NCBI GenBank assembly: GCA_024704765.1
Contig: JAKMXF010000099.1
Location: 124,001 to 188,000, forward strand
Origin: Oopsacas minuta
Lineage: Eukaryota; Porifera; Hexactinellida; Lyssacinosida; Leucopsacidae
DNA length: 64,000 nt
Direction: 5' to 3'
Below are positions 43,946 through 55,305 of the stretch, one piece after another. The notes below the pieces were generated by a model. The model ran no database searches, was not told the DNA's origin, and worked only from the letters and a program-made list of their open reading frames with translations. Within the stretch, counting starts at the first letter, position 1. Each line of letters begins with the position of its first letter. The translations under genes and the position numbers were made by a program.

Positions 43946-45316
43946 CACTAAGCGAACAAAAGTATTTGCACAGTCTAATAATCAGTTGTTAGAAAGTAGA
44001 AACAATAATGTAGATTATATCAATGATAGTTCTAAAGGAATTGAAATCGATACGTAATTGAGTAAATATCCCTAATCGCTAATTGTTTATAATATGCATG
44101 TAATCTTTTCTAATACTAGCTTTAGTATTTTGTAGGGTTGCCCTTGGCTTATCTTAAATCGTCCATTCTCTTTGGCAAGCTTTCGTAGAGTAGGTTGATT
44201 TGTTCGACTGCCAGGTTGCTCCATTGCCTTATTAGATCTTCTTTTAACTGTGCAAGAGTATTTGGCTAATTTTCCTGCTTCCTGACTAGTCGCAGCAGGA
44301 TATCCCATAAACTTTCTATGATGTTTAGATTTGGTGATTGGGGTGGCCAATTCATCACATCTATCTTTATTTTTGTCCAAACCAACTTTTGACTACTTTT
44401 GCAGTATGGCTTGGTGCATTGTCCTGCATAAATGTTAACATACGATTTCCTCTCCTGAACTTCTTCCAAAGTGTTTTCGAAAATGGCTCTAAATTTGAGA
44501 AATATATGAATCACCATTTAAAATATTTTAACCTCTATTAATGGGTCAATTTGTCCATAGCCGATGCAACCTCAAAATATTACACTTCTTCCTCCACCTC
44601 GAATAGTTTTAGTCGTGCATTCAGGTAGCTAACGTTCTTCTTTTGTGCGCCAAACCTTTACCCTACCATCGGCATTTTTCATTGGTTTATCCCCCAATTT
44701 TTGTGAGATTCATAAAACTTAACCTTTTCTTCTTATTGGCTGCTAACACCAAAGGCTTCTTACAAGGCCTTCTGGCCCAAAATCCATTTTATGTAGTTCC
44801 CTACTGATAATTTTTGATGAAACCTTTATTTTCTTACTATCATTATATCCTTCAGTGATGTGTCGTAAAGTGTTCCTTCGATTTTGCTTCACAATTTTCT
44901 TTAAATATCTCACTCCTCTAGGGCTAACTTTCTTTAGACGCCCGGACCTCAGTAAGTTATGAGTAGATCCTGTCTTCTTCCACCTTCTGACAATGAAAGA
45001 GACTGTAGATGGTGGAAGAGATAATGTCCTTCCTATTCCTCGGATAGTATGCCCACCGATATGCAAACCAACACAGACTTTTGAGTGCTTATTGTATTTG
45101 CTTTGTTTTTGGCATAGTAATTTCGCAGATAAATACGCACTATAAAAGTAGAATAAGTATTCAATTGAAGCAAATGGAGATTTAACAATAGATAGGACTA
45201 TAATAAACAAAGAGCTGTAATGATGTAAATATACAATGTAACCTAGATATTAGGGATAAATATTTCAAATGTTTTCCTATGTGCAAGTACTTTTTTCTAC
45301 TTTATATTGTTCGTAG
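43946..45316 (-). mobile_element. Tc1-type element, diverged
   Basis: The left end (CACTAAGCGAACAAAAGTAT) and the inverted right end (CTACGAACA...AAAAAGTACTTGCAC) are similar but diverged, with TA adjacent on each side. A Tc1-like transposase relic runs on the minus strand. About 1.37 kb, normal for Tc1. Ends are approximate. Confidence 0.7.
44230..45113 (-). pseudogene. Tc1 transposase relic
   Basis: The probable start MPKTKQ lies near 45113 on the minus strand. Paired helix-turn-helix segments follow (HTIRGIGRTLSLPPSTVSFIVRRWKKTGS; SGRLKKVSPRGVRYLKKIVKQNRR). Downstream, after multiple stops, come FMQDNAPSHTAKVVKSWF (second catalytic Asp) and MNWPPQSPNLNIIESLWDIL (third catalytic Glu, PxLNxIExLW). 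The first Asp block is not clear. The multiple nonsense codons show it is an old copy. Confidence 0.8.
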
Positions 45317-45332
45317 TAATTCTGGTTACTAT

Positions 45333-46210
45333 CTAGTTTAACTCACCAGGCCAATGACCTCCACATAGTTTCTCAATAAACTCAGCTGTTATATTTACAA
45401 CGATCAAAGATGGCAAATATAAGATCAGTCTCTGTTTGCGCGAGAAAGTTGGGATGTTGTGGATCGGTCTCTTGATAAACTTAACAGCCTGATACTGACA
45501 CCAAATATCTTCAAAGTATGGGCAATTTCTTTGGTTAATCTCCACATTAGTATCGTTGGCACCAAGATGAAGCGGAATAGCATTGACTGCTTTGATTCTT
45601 GCATAACATTTGAATTGTTTCCATTTGTTCCTTTGCACTGCAAGACCATAGTAACTTGCAATTTGTGTGCACATAATATTCGTGAAATTTGGGTCACTAT
45701 GAATCTAACCAGAAATGCTCATATCCTGTAACTATGAAGCTTAACTCCAATCGGTCAAATTCATAGAAATTGGGAACACTGTTGGACTACCTCGTGTTGA
45801 TTACATATTGGAGAAACAACTGGTAACATCGCACGTGACACCACTCCATTAATTTCGTAAAATTGGTGATACAGCTGAACGGAATACACAAATTGTGGAA
45901 ATTGGGGCTATTCTTCACAACAGTTTGTAAAGCTTGTATAAATTGGTATCTTATTGACCCCTTTGAAACATGATTTTTGAAAATCCCAAAGGGTGATAAT
46001 GAAGTCATAATTTCGTCCTAGGTGTCAATTTCTTCAAGACTCAAACTTGTCCGAGCCAGGCTAAATGCTCCTGTCTGTCAACAATCAGGCCTGGGGGACT
46101 TCCAGTTTCTTTAATAAATTCGGACATACTAGCATATATTTAAATACACATATGCACATATACAGATTAATTGTTTTAATAGTATACGTAGATGTAGCCA
46201 GTATCCCCTA
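45333..46210 (-). repeat. dispersed unknown repeat, copy A
   Basis: The segment 46015-46210 is clearly similar to 56165-56360 (both contain AAGACTC.AAC.T.T..GAGCCAGG and TC.GGACATAC). Read on the minus strand the shared part can encode SEFIKETGSPPG here and PELIEEPGGPRG in copy B. The rest (open minus-strand frames 45333-45674 and 45787-46008) shows no domain I recognise. Could be an exon-like unit of an unknown element or a duplicated gene fragment. Confidence 0.4.
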
Positions 46211-46489
46211 ACCATCATTTTCTTCCCTTTTTATTGTCGATATGTGCTTATGCACAACATTAGATGTATTCGTATGTATACAATATGCATACGAATGTTG
46301 CCTTCTGTTAACATGAGGTGTTGCAAGCCTCAGAGCTCTAGTAAGTGGAGCGAGCTTGTATTATTAGATATGGTATGCATAAATGGAGGAAGCAAAATCT
46401 AGTACCAGGAATAGCGAAATCAATGGATAGAATTGAAAAACATGACCAAACTTGGTTGAAACAGATCAAACTGAATATCTATATAAATG

Positions 46490-46592
46490 AATAGCAACCT
46501 AACCAAATATTGATGTTATTCCGTTTGACCAACCGAATACTGATGATATTCGGTTTAAGCAACCAATAATACTGATAATATTGGGTTTGGAC
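46490..46592. repeat. tandem repeat, about 33-bp unit
   Basis: Three imperfect units built on AACC(A/G)AATA.TGATGATATTCGGTTT. The array continues on the far side of the MITE at 47287-47335. Confidence 0.65.
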
Positions 46593-47286
46593 CAGTGCGG
46601 GATTTCCCCTGGAGTGGCCAGAAACATGGTCGACATTGGTCAGTGCCACCCCAAATTTAAATTTTTACACAATAGAAAGTACCATATTTTATAGTGCAGG
46701 GGTCTCTATCAATATTGTGTGGGAATAAATGACTGACCTGAAGTGGTATGATGGGTAATAACATATTTCAAAAGTAACCAATATAGAAATGAACTAGTCT
46801 ATGACATATCACATACTACTCACTAAAAATTATAATCTATCTAAACAATCAGGACTTTTCGAGCTTTCCTTGAAGCGAAGGTACGCACAATATCATCGAA
46901 AACAATTAACTTTTGAAATCACACGAAAGAAGAATGTACAATTTCTAGAACTGATTAGAACCATTAAATTAAGCAAATAGAGATTTCGAAATGCAAGAAT
47001 ATTAATTTAATAATCTAGTTAGGAATTGTAGAATAAAACCGTAGAAAATATTGGAATCATAGAATGATCTAGAATATTGAGATAATTTAATCTCATACAG
47101 TTTTCCAAATTATACTAAAATCAATGTAATGGTGTTCAGGAGTATATTATTGATATGGAGTTCAATTTCTTAAGTTCGAATTGCAAATATATTTCTAATT
47201 TAGAAATTTTAGTCTCTAAGAACGACACTTTTTATAAATGGCCCGAAGGCTATAGCCTACTCAGCCTAATGGTAAATCCGACACTG
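46593..47286. mobile_element. 694-bp hAT-like MITE
   Basis: Ends CAGTGCGGGATTT and (inward from right) CAGTGTCGGATTT. The 8-bp duplication is GTTTGGAC (46585-46592) and GTTTAGAC (47287-47294), one mismatch. The interior is non-coding. Inserted in a tandem repeat array. Confidence 0.78.
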
Positions 47287-47294
47287 GTTTAGAC

Positions 47295-48510
47295 CAACCG
47301 AATACCGAATATTGAACTATTCGGTTGCAACCTTCAAAGAATGCTATCTTATTGTGATGTAAGGTATTCATGTGTCTGTGGTTTTGCACATGTTGTTTTG
47401 GCAATTATGAATATAACGCAATTCAAGTTGTAAGTATAGTGTATTCTGTCAACAAACTCGAAACCTTCTTGAATTCTAAGTCTCATACCTCTCACACTTT
47501 GACATGAAACTCCTTCAATCGAAGAAACTAAAACTAGTAGAGGAGAAATATTTGACGTTACTCCAACGATCCTGAGTATTGATATTTCTAGGCCTCGTTT
47601 ACACACAAACATTACAACAAGATGAGAGAATTGAATTTGCTAGGTCCCCAATGACGATATACACACATTAACAGAAAATTCAAATTGAATCTAGTAAGCT
47701 TTTCCAATATTGGGTATATACTTAAGTACAATTTCCCATCCCATTGGGATGGGAAGACTCGGAGGTTCTTGGCTGCTGTAAATTCCTACTACCAACCTGT
47801 CATAATTAATTCTAAATTATGAATAAACTTGAACCTCATTAATGCGAATTCTCGGAACAATAAGCAAAATTTGCACAAAATCTGGTCCCTCCGATTGTAA
47901 TTCAATTGATATTTCTCTAGTTAATTCTAACTCCGGATAAAGCTAATAAATTTTGGAATTAAGTGAATTGGAATCGAAATTGGAATTCAAAATTTCAATT
48001 TCCATTCCAATTCCCAACATCAAATTTGTCGTACTATGTAGGTCTTAAGGGCCAGGCAACCCTTAACAATGTCCATTAATTAATTTCCTGAATGTTTACT
48101 GTATTATGTTTAATTTGTTAATTTGGGAGATCCCAACTACAAACACAGTATTTCTGATAAAGAAAGGATACCATTGCTTATGTAGGAAGTGGCATTGCAA
48201 CATTTGTACTGGAAAGTGGAAGCAATAGTCAGTTTTGCAGTTCATTCTTTCCGAATAGATTGATCACTTACCGATGCCTCAAAGAAACTTGATTATTCAT
48301 CCATTATTTGAATAGCAACAAATTTATGACTATGTCAAGGAATGCACTCCATTAATACAATTCATAATCAATGTGTGATATGTACTTTTTAGAGAAAAGA
48401 ATAATAAATTTAACAAGATGGGCAGGGCGAACTCTCAATTTTCATATTCCGCATCTGAATTTTCATATCCTACAGCACTGTTGGAATGCTTCCCAATGCA
48501 TATTAAATAT
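47295..48510. other. no gene recognised
   Basis: Besides the end of the 33-bp repeat (to about 47335), no motif found. The short minus-strand frame 47349-47612 is not recognisable. Confidence 0.4.
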
Positions 48511-48516
48511 CAACTA

Positions 48517-48600
48517 CAGTGGAGTCTCCGAATAACGGACACGTTGGTGACATGACTTCTGTCCGTTGTAGAGAATTGTCCACTTCTCGGAGACTGGTCT
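48517..48600. repeat. pogo/Tigger-like terminal fragment
   Basis: TA then CAGTGGAGTCTCCGAATAAC, with an internal partial inverted copy (CTTCTCGGAGACTGG near 48580). Resembles the end of a pogo-type non-autonomous element; the opposite terminus is not found. Confidence 0.45.
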
Positions 48601-49375
48601 ATCTTTTTGTCAAAACACTTAATATATATCATTTTGAATGCAGTTTTACGTGTATTAAAGTTGAATAGTTATGGGAGAAGTCACAAGTTTTATTATACTG
48701 TAATAAGAATGAATATAATATAGAGTGACGACTGATGAGCAACGCAAGCATATTGGCATTGCTTTATACTATATATTATAATGGGTCGCACATAATTCAG
48801 GAAGATAACTTTGTCTACTTGTTGACACTTGCAGACTAGCTACAGTATCTATTGTGGTGACTATGCCCATAGCTACTTCAACACATCCTCGAATTTCACA
48901 ATTTCGAGAAAGGAAGTAAATAAAGGATTTGCTGAGGTTATGGGAAAGAAAGAAATCAGGGGAGCAGGTTACGGATTAGAAATCCTATGTGTGTACCGCC
49001 TTTATTGACCCAGAGTTTACATTGACAAGATGAACGAATTGTTGAAAGTAATGAAGTTCCAGAGATTTACTATCCATGAAAGCACAATGGGACCACCAAA
49101 GAAATTACATACCTATTTCATGGAAATCATGATGATCACAGATACAGGTTAATTCCATTATCAGCTAGGGTATTCATATCTGATCTTAATTCATGAAAGT
49201 ATCTAACAATTACAAGTCAAATGGATTGACTGATACCGCCTTTCTTCTCCTGATCAACACTTTCGAACTAATTAAAGATTACATTATATAACGCTAAATG
49301 TGTCATTCAAGAGCCAAAATAATTAATCTTAATTACCCAATGCAAAGGCTATCATTGAACTCCTGTCTCTATCGC
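48601..49375. other. no gene recognised
   Basis: This is where the C-terminal half of the RAG1-like relic 3 (minus strand) should continue, but no matching frame is readable, so that gene is probably truncated here or interrupted by unrecognised insertion. Confidence 0.35.
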
Positions 49376-50661
49376 TTACAACGTGCAATTAATCGGAAAG
49401 CCTGCTATTACAACTTCAGGGTCTGATACATCAGTTTGACCTGCGAAGCAACACTGACAAGCAGCGCCACCGCATCCAGTAAATATGGCACACATCTTAC
49501 CATCAAATATTGAGGCCTTAATTTTAATATTCACATGGCCACTTTCATTCTCGAAGCCAATTGAAACGAGTTCGTCACTTTGTGGATTCAAGAACTTCAT
49601 TAGAGAAGTGACACTCCCATGTTCTCTTTTGGAGATAACAATGCAATTGGCTGGTTGGAGAATCCAGAATTTGGGTATTGATTAGGCAGATAATATTACC
49701 TCGACAATCTTTCAATTCAAGACGAGAAACCATAAACAAGAGGAAATGTGAACGATCAACAGCTCTTTGAGATCTAAGATTAGGCACACTGTGACTTCCC
49801 GACCAATCTAAACCATGTTTACCCATAAAGTTGAGCTGGCACATCAGGGGTTCATCCATAGATAGTATAGAGTGTGTGATGACAGGTTTCAAGAGGTTTA
49901 CTGTGTGGTCAATTAGTTTACTGTTACTCCCATTGGATTTGATACTAATGGACAAAATTGGAATGGAAGTATTAGAGTTGCACAAAAATCACGCATTTAG
50001 ACTAACTGGCTAACTTTGAACCTTCTGAAATTAGAAAATACCTTAGATCCGTCCATTTCGAATTCCCCAGATTGAGGTTATATGCAAGGAATGTTGACTT
50101 TTCGGGAGAAACCAATTTGTTGGAGTGCAGGTTATCAAGATTATCGCCTTCAGAAATTCTTTTTGTAATAAAAGCAATGTTGTGGCATCCTAGTGTAGCA
50201 ACCTCAAAAAATATACTATCAGACCAACATACCTTATACTGCTGATGTCTTCTGAACAAACTAATAGAGATAACGCATCCATAATACCTGTACTCTCGAG
50301 GAGTACAGGTTTAAGAATCTCATTTTTTCAAATCTTCTAGGATTTCCTTTCAGGGATATTCTGATTAACCACCGACAGAGCTGCTGGGGGCGGAGTTTCA
50401 GTACTGGTTATATAGTCCTGAAGTTTAAGAACTATTTGTTCAATATTATTTTCGGACTGATCATGGTGCATTCGTCCTCTAAACACAGTACACCTCAAAT
50501 GGAGGATCTTCACACATTTTGGAGAACGTTGGTAATTGTGAGTCGATTCCAAGTTTTTCTCCAATTATTCTACTTCCCAAATTGACATCTACTTTAGCAT
50601 TTCGATGGCCCTGGTTAGTCTCCAGAAATATATCATTTACTTCATGGAGTGTAAGTGACAT
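49376..50661 (-). pseudogene. third, diverged RAG1-like transposase relic (N-terminal and catalytic part)
   Basis: Minus-strand fragments align in order with the RAG1-like protein of element 1. STFLAYNLNLGNSKWTDLRYFL (50259-50002) matches DKALFLLDLLEIGKRKYTLLRQLL. KHGLDWSGSHS keeps the D600-like Asp (within 49985-49575). After a frameshift near 49590, SIFDGKM keeps the D708-like Asp and is followed by CGGAACQCC, the C-x2-C site, and AGFPIN (element 1 QGYPIN). Coding similarity stops at AGFPINCTL with a stop codon. The C-terminal part with the catalytic Glu and zinc knuckle is missing. The more N-terminal frames up to 50661 are assigned by position only. No CACAGTG ends or duplication found. 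It is clearly more diverged than the other two copies, so it is another lineage of the same family. Confidence 0.72.
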
Positions 50662-50701
50662 GTTACAGCTTTGTATGACAATAATGTGTCAAATAACTTG
50701 A

Positions 50702-51205
50702 TATACACTATTTTAGTTATAAATATACATTTATTTTTTAGTTGACATCATATCACATACCTATACAGTATATCCGAATCATAATATTATGCTTCATACA
50801 AGATTGGGTTACAATTCCATAATACCTATTGCGTTGTTAGTTACTAGTGTTCTTATTGAAACAAGATGCTATTAAGAATTTACTTGTATAGGAGTGAATT
50901 ATATGAAACGAAATAAATTTGAAGATTTTTTGAAATTATACATGACTTCATAATTTCAAATGCTCAGTCATTTTACTATACGAACAGACCCCAGTATTTG
51001 AAAATTTCGGACCTAAATCTTGGTATCCAATAGTAATCGCTGGTGTTGTAAATGTAGGTTACCTTATTCATTTGTTTTCAGATCAACTTTTAAATAACAT
51101 TTAAAAACACTGTCAGGGTATTTTCCTCAAATGGGGCTATTCTCTAATAAAATATCAATACCTTGTACTTCAATAATCTGTTATTTGTAATCATTATTAT
51201 TCTTA
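50702..51205. other. region upstream of malectin exon
   Basis: AT-rich, no coding motif. Could contain the promoter and 5' UTR of the malectin gene if the exon at 51278 is the first, but no TATA or initiator element can be assigned with confidence. Confidence 0.35.
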
Positions 51206-51277
51206 TTGCCATCAGGAAATATCCGAGCATTGTCGCCCAGCGATCTAGCAAGCCAAGCGCGCTTGTCATTATCACTT

Positions 51278-51658
51278 ATGTCTATTTTAGCTATTTTGAT
51301 AATGTGTATGATATTCCAAGGCCTCTTTTGTTCGTTATTTTTTTGTTTTGCAGTTGTTGAATGCAATGTTCTATCTGTTTCCTTTGAAGTTGTGTATGCT
51401 GTCAATTGTGGCGGAAGCGGATTTATTGGATCTAATGATATTAATTACCTTACGGACCCTATAGTAGACCAAGGAATTGCTTCTGATTTCGGCCTTGGAA
51501 CCCATATAAATAGAGCCCCAGAAATTGACCAGAACCTATATCAAACAGAACGATATTCAACCAGTAATTTGGTTTACAACATTCCTCTATCAGAAGATGC
51601 TAGATATGTTCTGGTCATGAAATTTACTGAAGTTTACTTTAATGAGCCAAATTCTAAG
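51278..51658 (+). CDS. malectin, N-terminal exon (partial gene)
   Basis: Encodes YAVNCGGSGFIGSNDINYL, then DYG-like SDFGLG, then QNLYQTERY and YVLVMKFTEVYF, the N-terminal half of the malectin domain. Malectin is an ER-resident lectin that binds glucosylated N-glycans, typically with ribophorin I, in glycoprotein quality control. The Met at 51278 precedes a hydrophobic stretch (SILAILIMCMIFQGLFCSLFF) suited to a signal peptide; an upstream in-frame Met at 51206 also exists. Alternatively TTTTTTTGTTTTGCAG at 51338-51353 is a good splice acceptor, in which case this exon starts at 51354 and the signal peptide lies in another exon. The frame ends at AAG-GTATAT: a donor at 51659 with a phase 0 intron. 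The next exon (VFDV.LNG... in the family) was not found in the window, so the intron may be long and transposon-filled. The only convincing host gene here. Confidence 0.75.
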
Positions 51659-53095
51659 GTATATTCATTGTACTTTATCTAATTGCACACTATGGGTTAA
51701 AATCGGAAATCTTGTAGAATTAGATATGTAGGTAGCATCATTATTTTCGATGTTAAATTGGTGTATCGATGCAAATAACTCAATTGGAAACGCTAGAATA
51801 TACGTACAATTATGCCTTCTTGCAGTTAATCGTGATTTCATCAAATTGTAGAAATTTATTCTTAATAGTTAATGGTTTATTAATATACATAAGAATGGAG
51901 AAATCTAGGTGTAAATTACAGAAATGTCTATAAGAACGATAGAAATAATCAAACATGACGGAGAAGCGGCGGTACGCAGGTATACCTACGAGAGGACAAG
52001 GGGTAACTGGTTGTGAGTACGTAAATGTGCTGTTTCAATAATTCGATTGTAATAAAAGGTTGATTCACAAAAGAATATGAAATTATGGGTTACTAAGATA
52101 GATGCCTTATTTTTTGCTACACGTAGTTCAACTACTAAGGAACGTACAAATCAATCTTCAAAAATGCAACTTAGTGGTTTCATATAATCAGTTCAATGTA
52201 GCCATCAATATTGGTTATTTAGATATATGCTATGACTTTGAACTTTTCTTCATTGTAAATTCAAAGTCTCGAGTGTCAATAGAAATTATCAGGGTAAGTC
52301 GTGATTACCATACATTTCGAAAAATTGGTTATACCTATGATGGAAATATTGGTCTCCTACATGTTTCAACCTCCATTCAAGGTCCTGAAATATATAGTAA
52401 TCAGTGTTGACAAGCTAGTATAGATAAATACATGGTGAGCTAAACATATTGCAATAATTTTATATAATTTTAGACGCGCGGAAAGGGGCCCAAAATACCG
52501 CTATTTTGTCTGCCGATGACCCCAAAATTAATTAAATCGAATCATTTGTATATATTGGAATTTGGATAGAATCGACTAAATATGAATGATTTAATTCAGT
52601 AAATTGTGTTAGAAGGAGTATGCAATTTTCTATTCATTTCAATAATCTTTACTAAGCTGGCAATTCAATATCTTGCCAGTGTGATTAATCTAGAAAGTAT
52701 CTGAAAATGTTCACATATACTAGGAAAACGAAGTTTATCAGCATTCCATGACAATATTACTGATTTTCTTTGACATATGTTATCTCACCAATACATGTTC
52801 TTATCAAACATCGTTCTGAGGTCTCAAATACAATCTTGTGCGGAATATCCAAATCTTCAGCCATAATAAATTCGGTAATAAAATTCATGGTCCCATATAT
52901 CAGGATTGTCAATAAATCTTGTTTAGTATCCTCAAATCAAATCAAATCATTTTCAAATCATTTTCAAATCATTCCAAATCATTTGAAACGATTGAAATGA
53001 TTTGAGATAGTCTCAAATCAAATCAAACCAAATATTTTCAATATTTTCAATATTTGATTTTATGTACAACCCTGCCCATATTATTTTATTACAAT
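51659..53095 (+). other. presumed malectin intron start; no exon found
   Basis: Begins with GTATAT after AAG. No sequence matching the second half of a malectin domain was seen up to the window end. An open frame at 52102-52410 (102 codons) shows no recognisable domain. 52930-53055 is a simple repeat. Confidence 0.4.
52930..53055. repeat. AAATCA/TTTGAT simple repeat with inverted symmetry
   Basis: Runs of AAATCAAATC and AAATCATTTT followed by inverted forms (GATTTGAGA, ATATTTGATTT) directly left of the Tc1 element. Confidence 0.7.
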
Positions 53096-53097
53096 TA

Positions 53098-54444
53098 CAG
53101 GGTGTATCATAAATGTTGTCGGGTAGTAACAATATTCATATAGTAACGGATTGTATTACAACCTTAATTAGAATTCAATTTATTATGCAGTATCGTAAAG
53201 TATCATGTTAATGCTATCTAAAACAATACTTAGCTACTTTGGGTTGATCGTAATTCTTGGAAAAATTTTTTCACATTGACGCTCCTTGATATATTCGGAA
53301 AATAAATGTCAAAGATCATGGTTTGGAAATCCGTAATCAAGCTATTGGCATGCTAAATGCTAGCATGACCCAGAAAGACGTAGCTATAAAGCTCCAATTT
53401 AGTTTGAGATCAATCGAACGGTGGTGGCGCAAGCAGAAGCTCGGAAAATCTCAAAAAACTTTAGCCCATCCTGGGAGGAATTCGAGTGTACAAAAGGCCG
53501 CCAAAATTATAATTTCGAAATCTCTCGGAAAAAAATGCAAATCTACTAGGAAATTGGCTGACATAGTGACCTCAAGGGGCTATCCTATATCGCATTCGAC
53601 CGTTCATCGTTTTCTTCGGGATAATATTGGCGCGAAATCTTACAAAAGGCCTAAAAGGCCGCGATTGACGGAGAAAATGAAGGAAAAACGACTCAAATTT
53701 GCAGAATCTCGCAAAGAATGGGCTGTCGAAGATTGGTAACAGGTATTGTGGTCTGATGAAGCACCTTTTCAATTGTTCAATACTCCAAACCGACAAAACG
53801 ACCGAGTTTGGGCTAAAAATTCAGATAATGTTGAACCTTGCGTTCAAGTTAAATTTCCAGGGAAAATTCATGTCTGGGGCATGATGTCCCATCGAGCTAT
53901 CTCTGAACTCCATATAGTGCCTCCAAAACAGACAGTAAATGGTTGCTACTATCGGAACTATATTTTGAATAAAACCTGTAAGGATGCCATAGAACGCGAC
54001 TCAGAAAATGGGACAATATTGCAGCGATCAATGCTCTCAGATATGTCCAGTTTTATTTTTATGCAGGATGGTGCTCCAGCAAACACTGCAAATTTGACTC
54101 AGTCCTTGTGTGAAAAGAATTTCCCAAAGTTTTGGATGAAAGAAGAGTGGCCAAGAAACTCGTCCCACCTCAATCCTATTGAGAATCTATGGTCTATTCT
54201 GAAAGATAGCGTCAGCCAAATGGAGAATGTGGCGAAGCTGAACCATTTAATTTCTCAAGTAAAAAAGGCTTGGAAGGGCATTGATCCAAAAATTTAGAAA
54301 ATTTAGTAGCAAGTATGCCTAATAGGATTAGATCAGTTATAGAATGCGATGGAGATTACTTAAATAAATAATTAGCTTAAACGATCCACTTTTTTGTGTT
54401 TTGAGATATTTCCTAGAACCCGACAATAATTATGATACACCCTG
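53098..54444 (+). mobile_element. Tc1-type element, nearly intact
   Basis: TIRs CAGGGTGTATCATAA at both ends (right inward CAGGGTGTATCATAATTATT), flanked by TA (53096-53097, 54445-54446). Length 1347 bp. One transposase frame with a single stop. Confidence 0.93.
53323..54297 (+). pseudogene. Tc1-family transposase with one nonsense codon
   Basis: Frame open from 53323 to 54297 except TAA at 53737-53739. The read-through context AVEDW-stop-QVLWSDEAPF fits a family Gln or similar codon mutated to TAA. Residues about 1-110 hold paired helix-turn-helix segments (MTQKDVAIKLQFSLRSIERWW; GYPISHSTVHRFLRDN). The catalytic triad is kept: VLWSDEAPFQLF, FMQDGAPANTA and HLNPIENLWSIL (family P.LNPIENLW; here S-S-H-L-N). 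The final stop lies at 54295-54297. Otherwise undamaged, so it died recently. Confidence 0.88.
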
Positions 54445-54734
54445 TACATTATCTTGTCTTGCCTAACAAGTGTTCTTCCCCGGCGGAGTAATTATCGAGG
54501 AGAACCTTACACTCCTGTATTTAAGCTACCAAGTGGTCCACTTGTGCTTGTTTATCAATGCCTGCGTGCGCACTGTAGAGAAGAGATCGAACATGTAATT
54601 TGTAATAATGTTTTCTGCGATCTTTTACAGTACTATGTAGGTAAGAAATCTTTCAAATCAGTGTCCTAAACAAAACACATAGATCTCCCTGATTTGATGG
54701 ATCAACACAGTTGCAATTAGCACTGCGATTTTAT

Positions 54735-55190
54735 ATGATCTTAGATTTAGTTTTCTCCAATGTGATGTTGATTGGGTAGATTGTTGGCGGCCATGCCTGA
54801 CAAAAATTGTAAATAAGGTCGTCAAACTTCTACCAATTTCGTCACTCTTACTTTGCGCTTCCATCCATTGTTAACCATCTCACTGAAAATTGTAGAGTTT
54901 CGTATCTACTGTCTTCATTTCTGCCTTGAGCATCACTTTGGCATATATCGAATGTTGTCAGGAGCACAATACCATTTTAGCTACTGCCAGATACTTGCAA
55001 CAGAACGAAGGATGAAATTGTCCTGAATCCTTCAAAATTATTTTCAGAAAGCCTGCAGAGGATAACATTTCACTAAAAAATTTCCTAGAATCATGCTCAT
55101 CAACTTGTGACCAAGACTCTCTGGATTTTTTTCAACTTTGAAACTTATCATTTTGTTTTCAAGATTTTTCCGGAATTTACTGTAGTACTC
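54735..55190 (+). pseudogene. P-element-like transposase fragment, copy B
   Basis: Collinear with 60940-61330 of the P-element-like gene: shared DNA blocks include TGTTGGC..GCCATGCCTGACAAAA, TTTC.TCACTCTT.., CTTGAGCATCA.TTTGGC and TGATGTCAGGAGCACAATACCA-like segments. The reading frame is disrupted throughout. Only the C-terminal part is present; no terminal repeats seen. Confidence 0.7.
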
Positions 55191-55256
55191 AATTGCTACA
55201 CAATATGGTAAAAGAAATTTAAAAGTGCTATTTAGCCAAGTTGCATATCGTCACAG

Positions 55257-55305
55257 CAGTGGCTGATCCAGGGCAATTTTCAGTGGGGGCGACTTATAAA
55301 TTACC
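55257..55305. repeat. hAT-like terminal repeat fragment
   Basis: CAGTGGCTGATCCAGGGCAA followed by a G-rich GGGGGCGACTTAT segment, like hAT ends at 24.8 and 34.8 kb. No partner end or transposase nearby. Confidence 0.45.

Noticed and set aside
52102-52410. 102-codon open frame as a host exon
   Set aside because: No recognisable domain or splice sites in register; cannot be supported.
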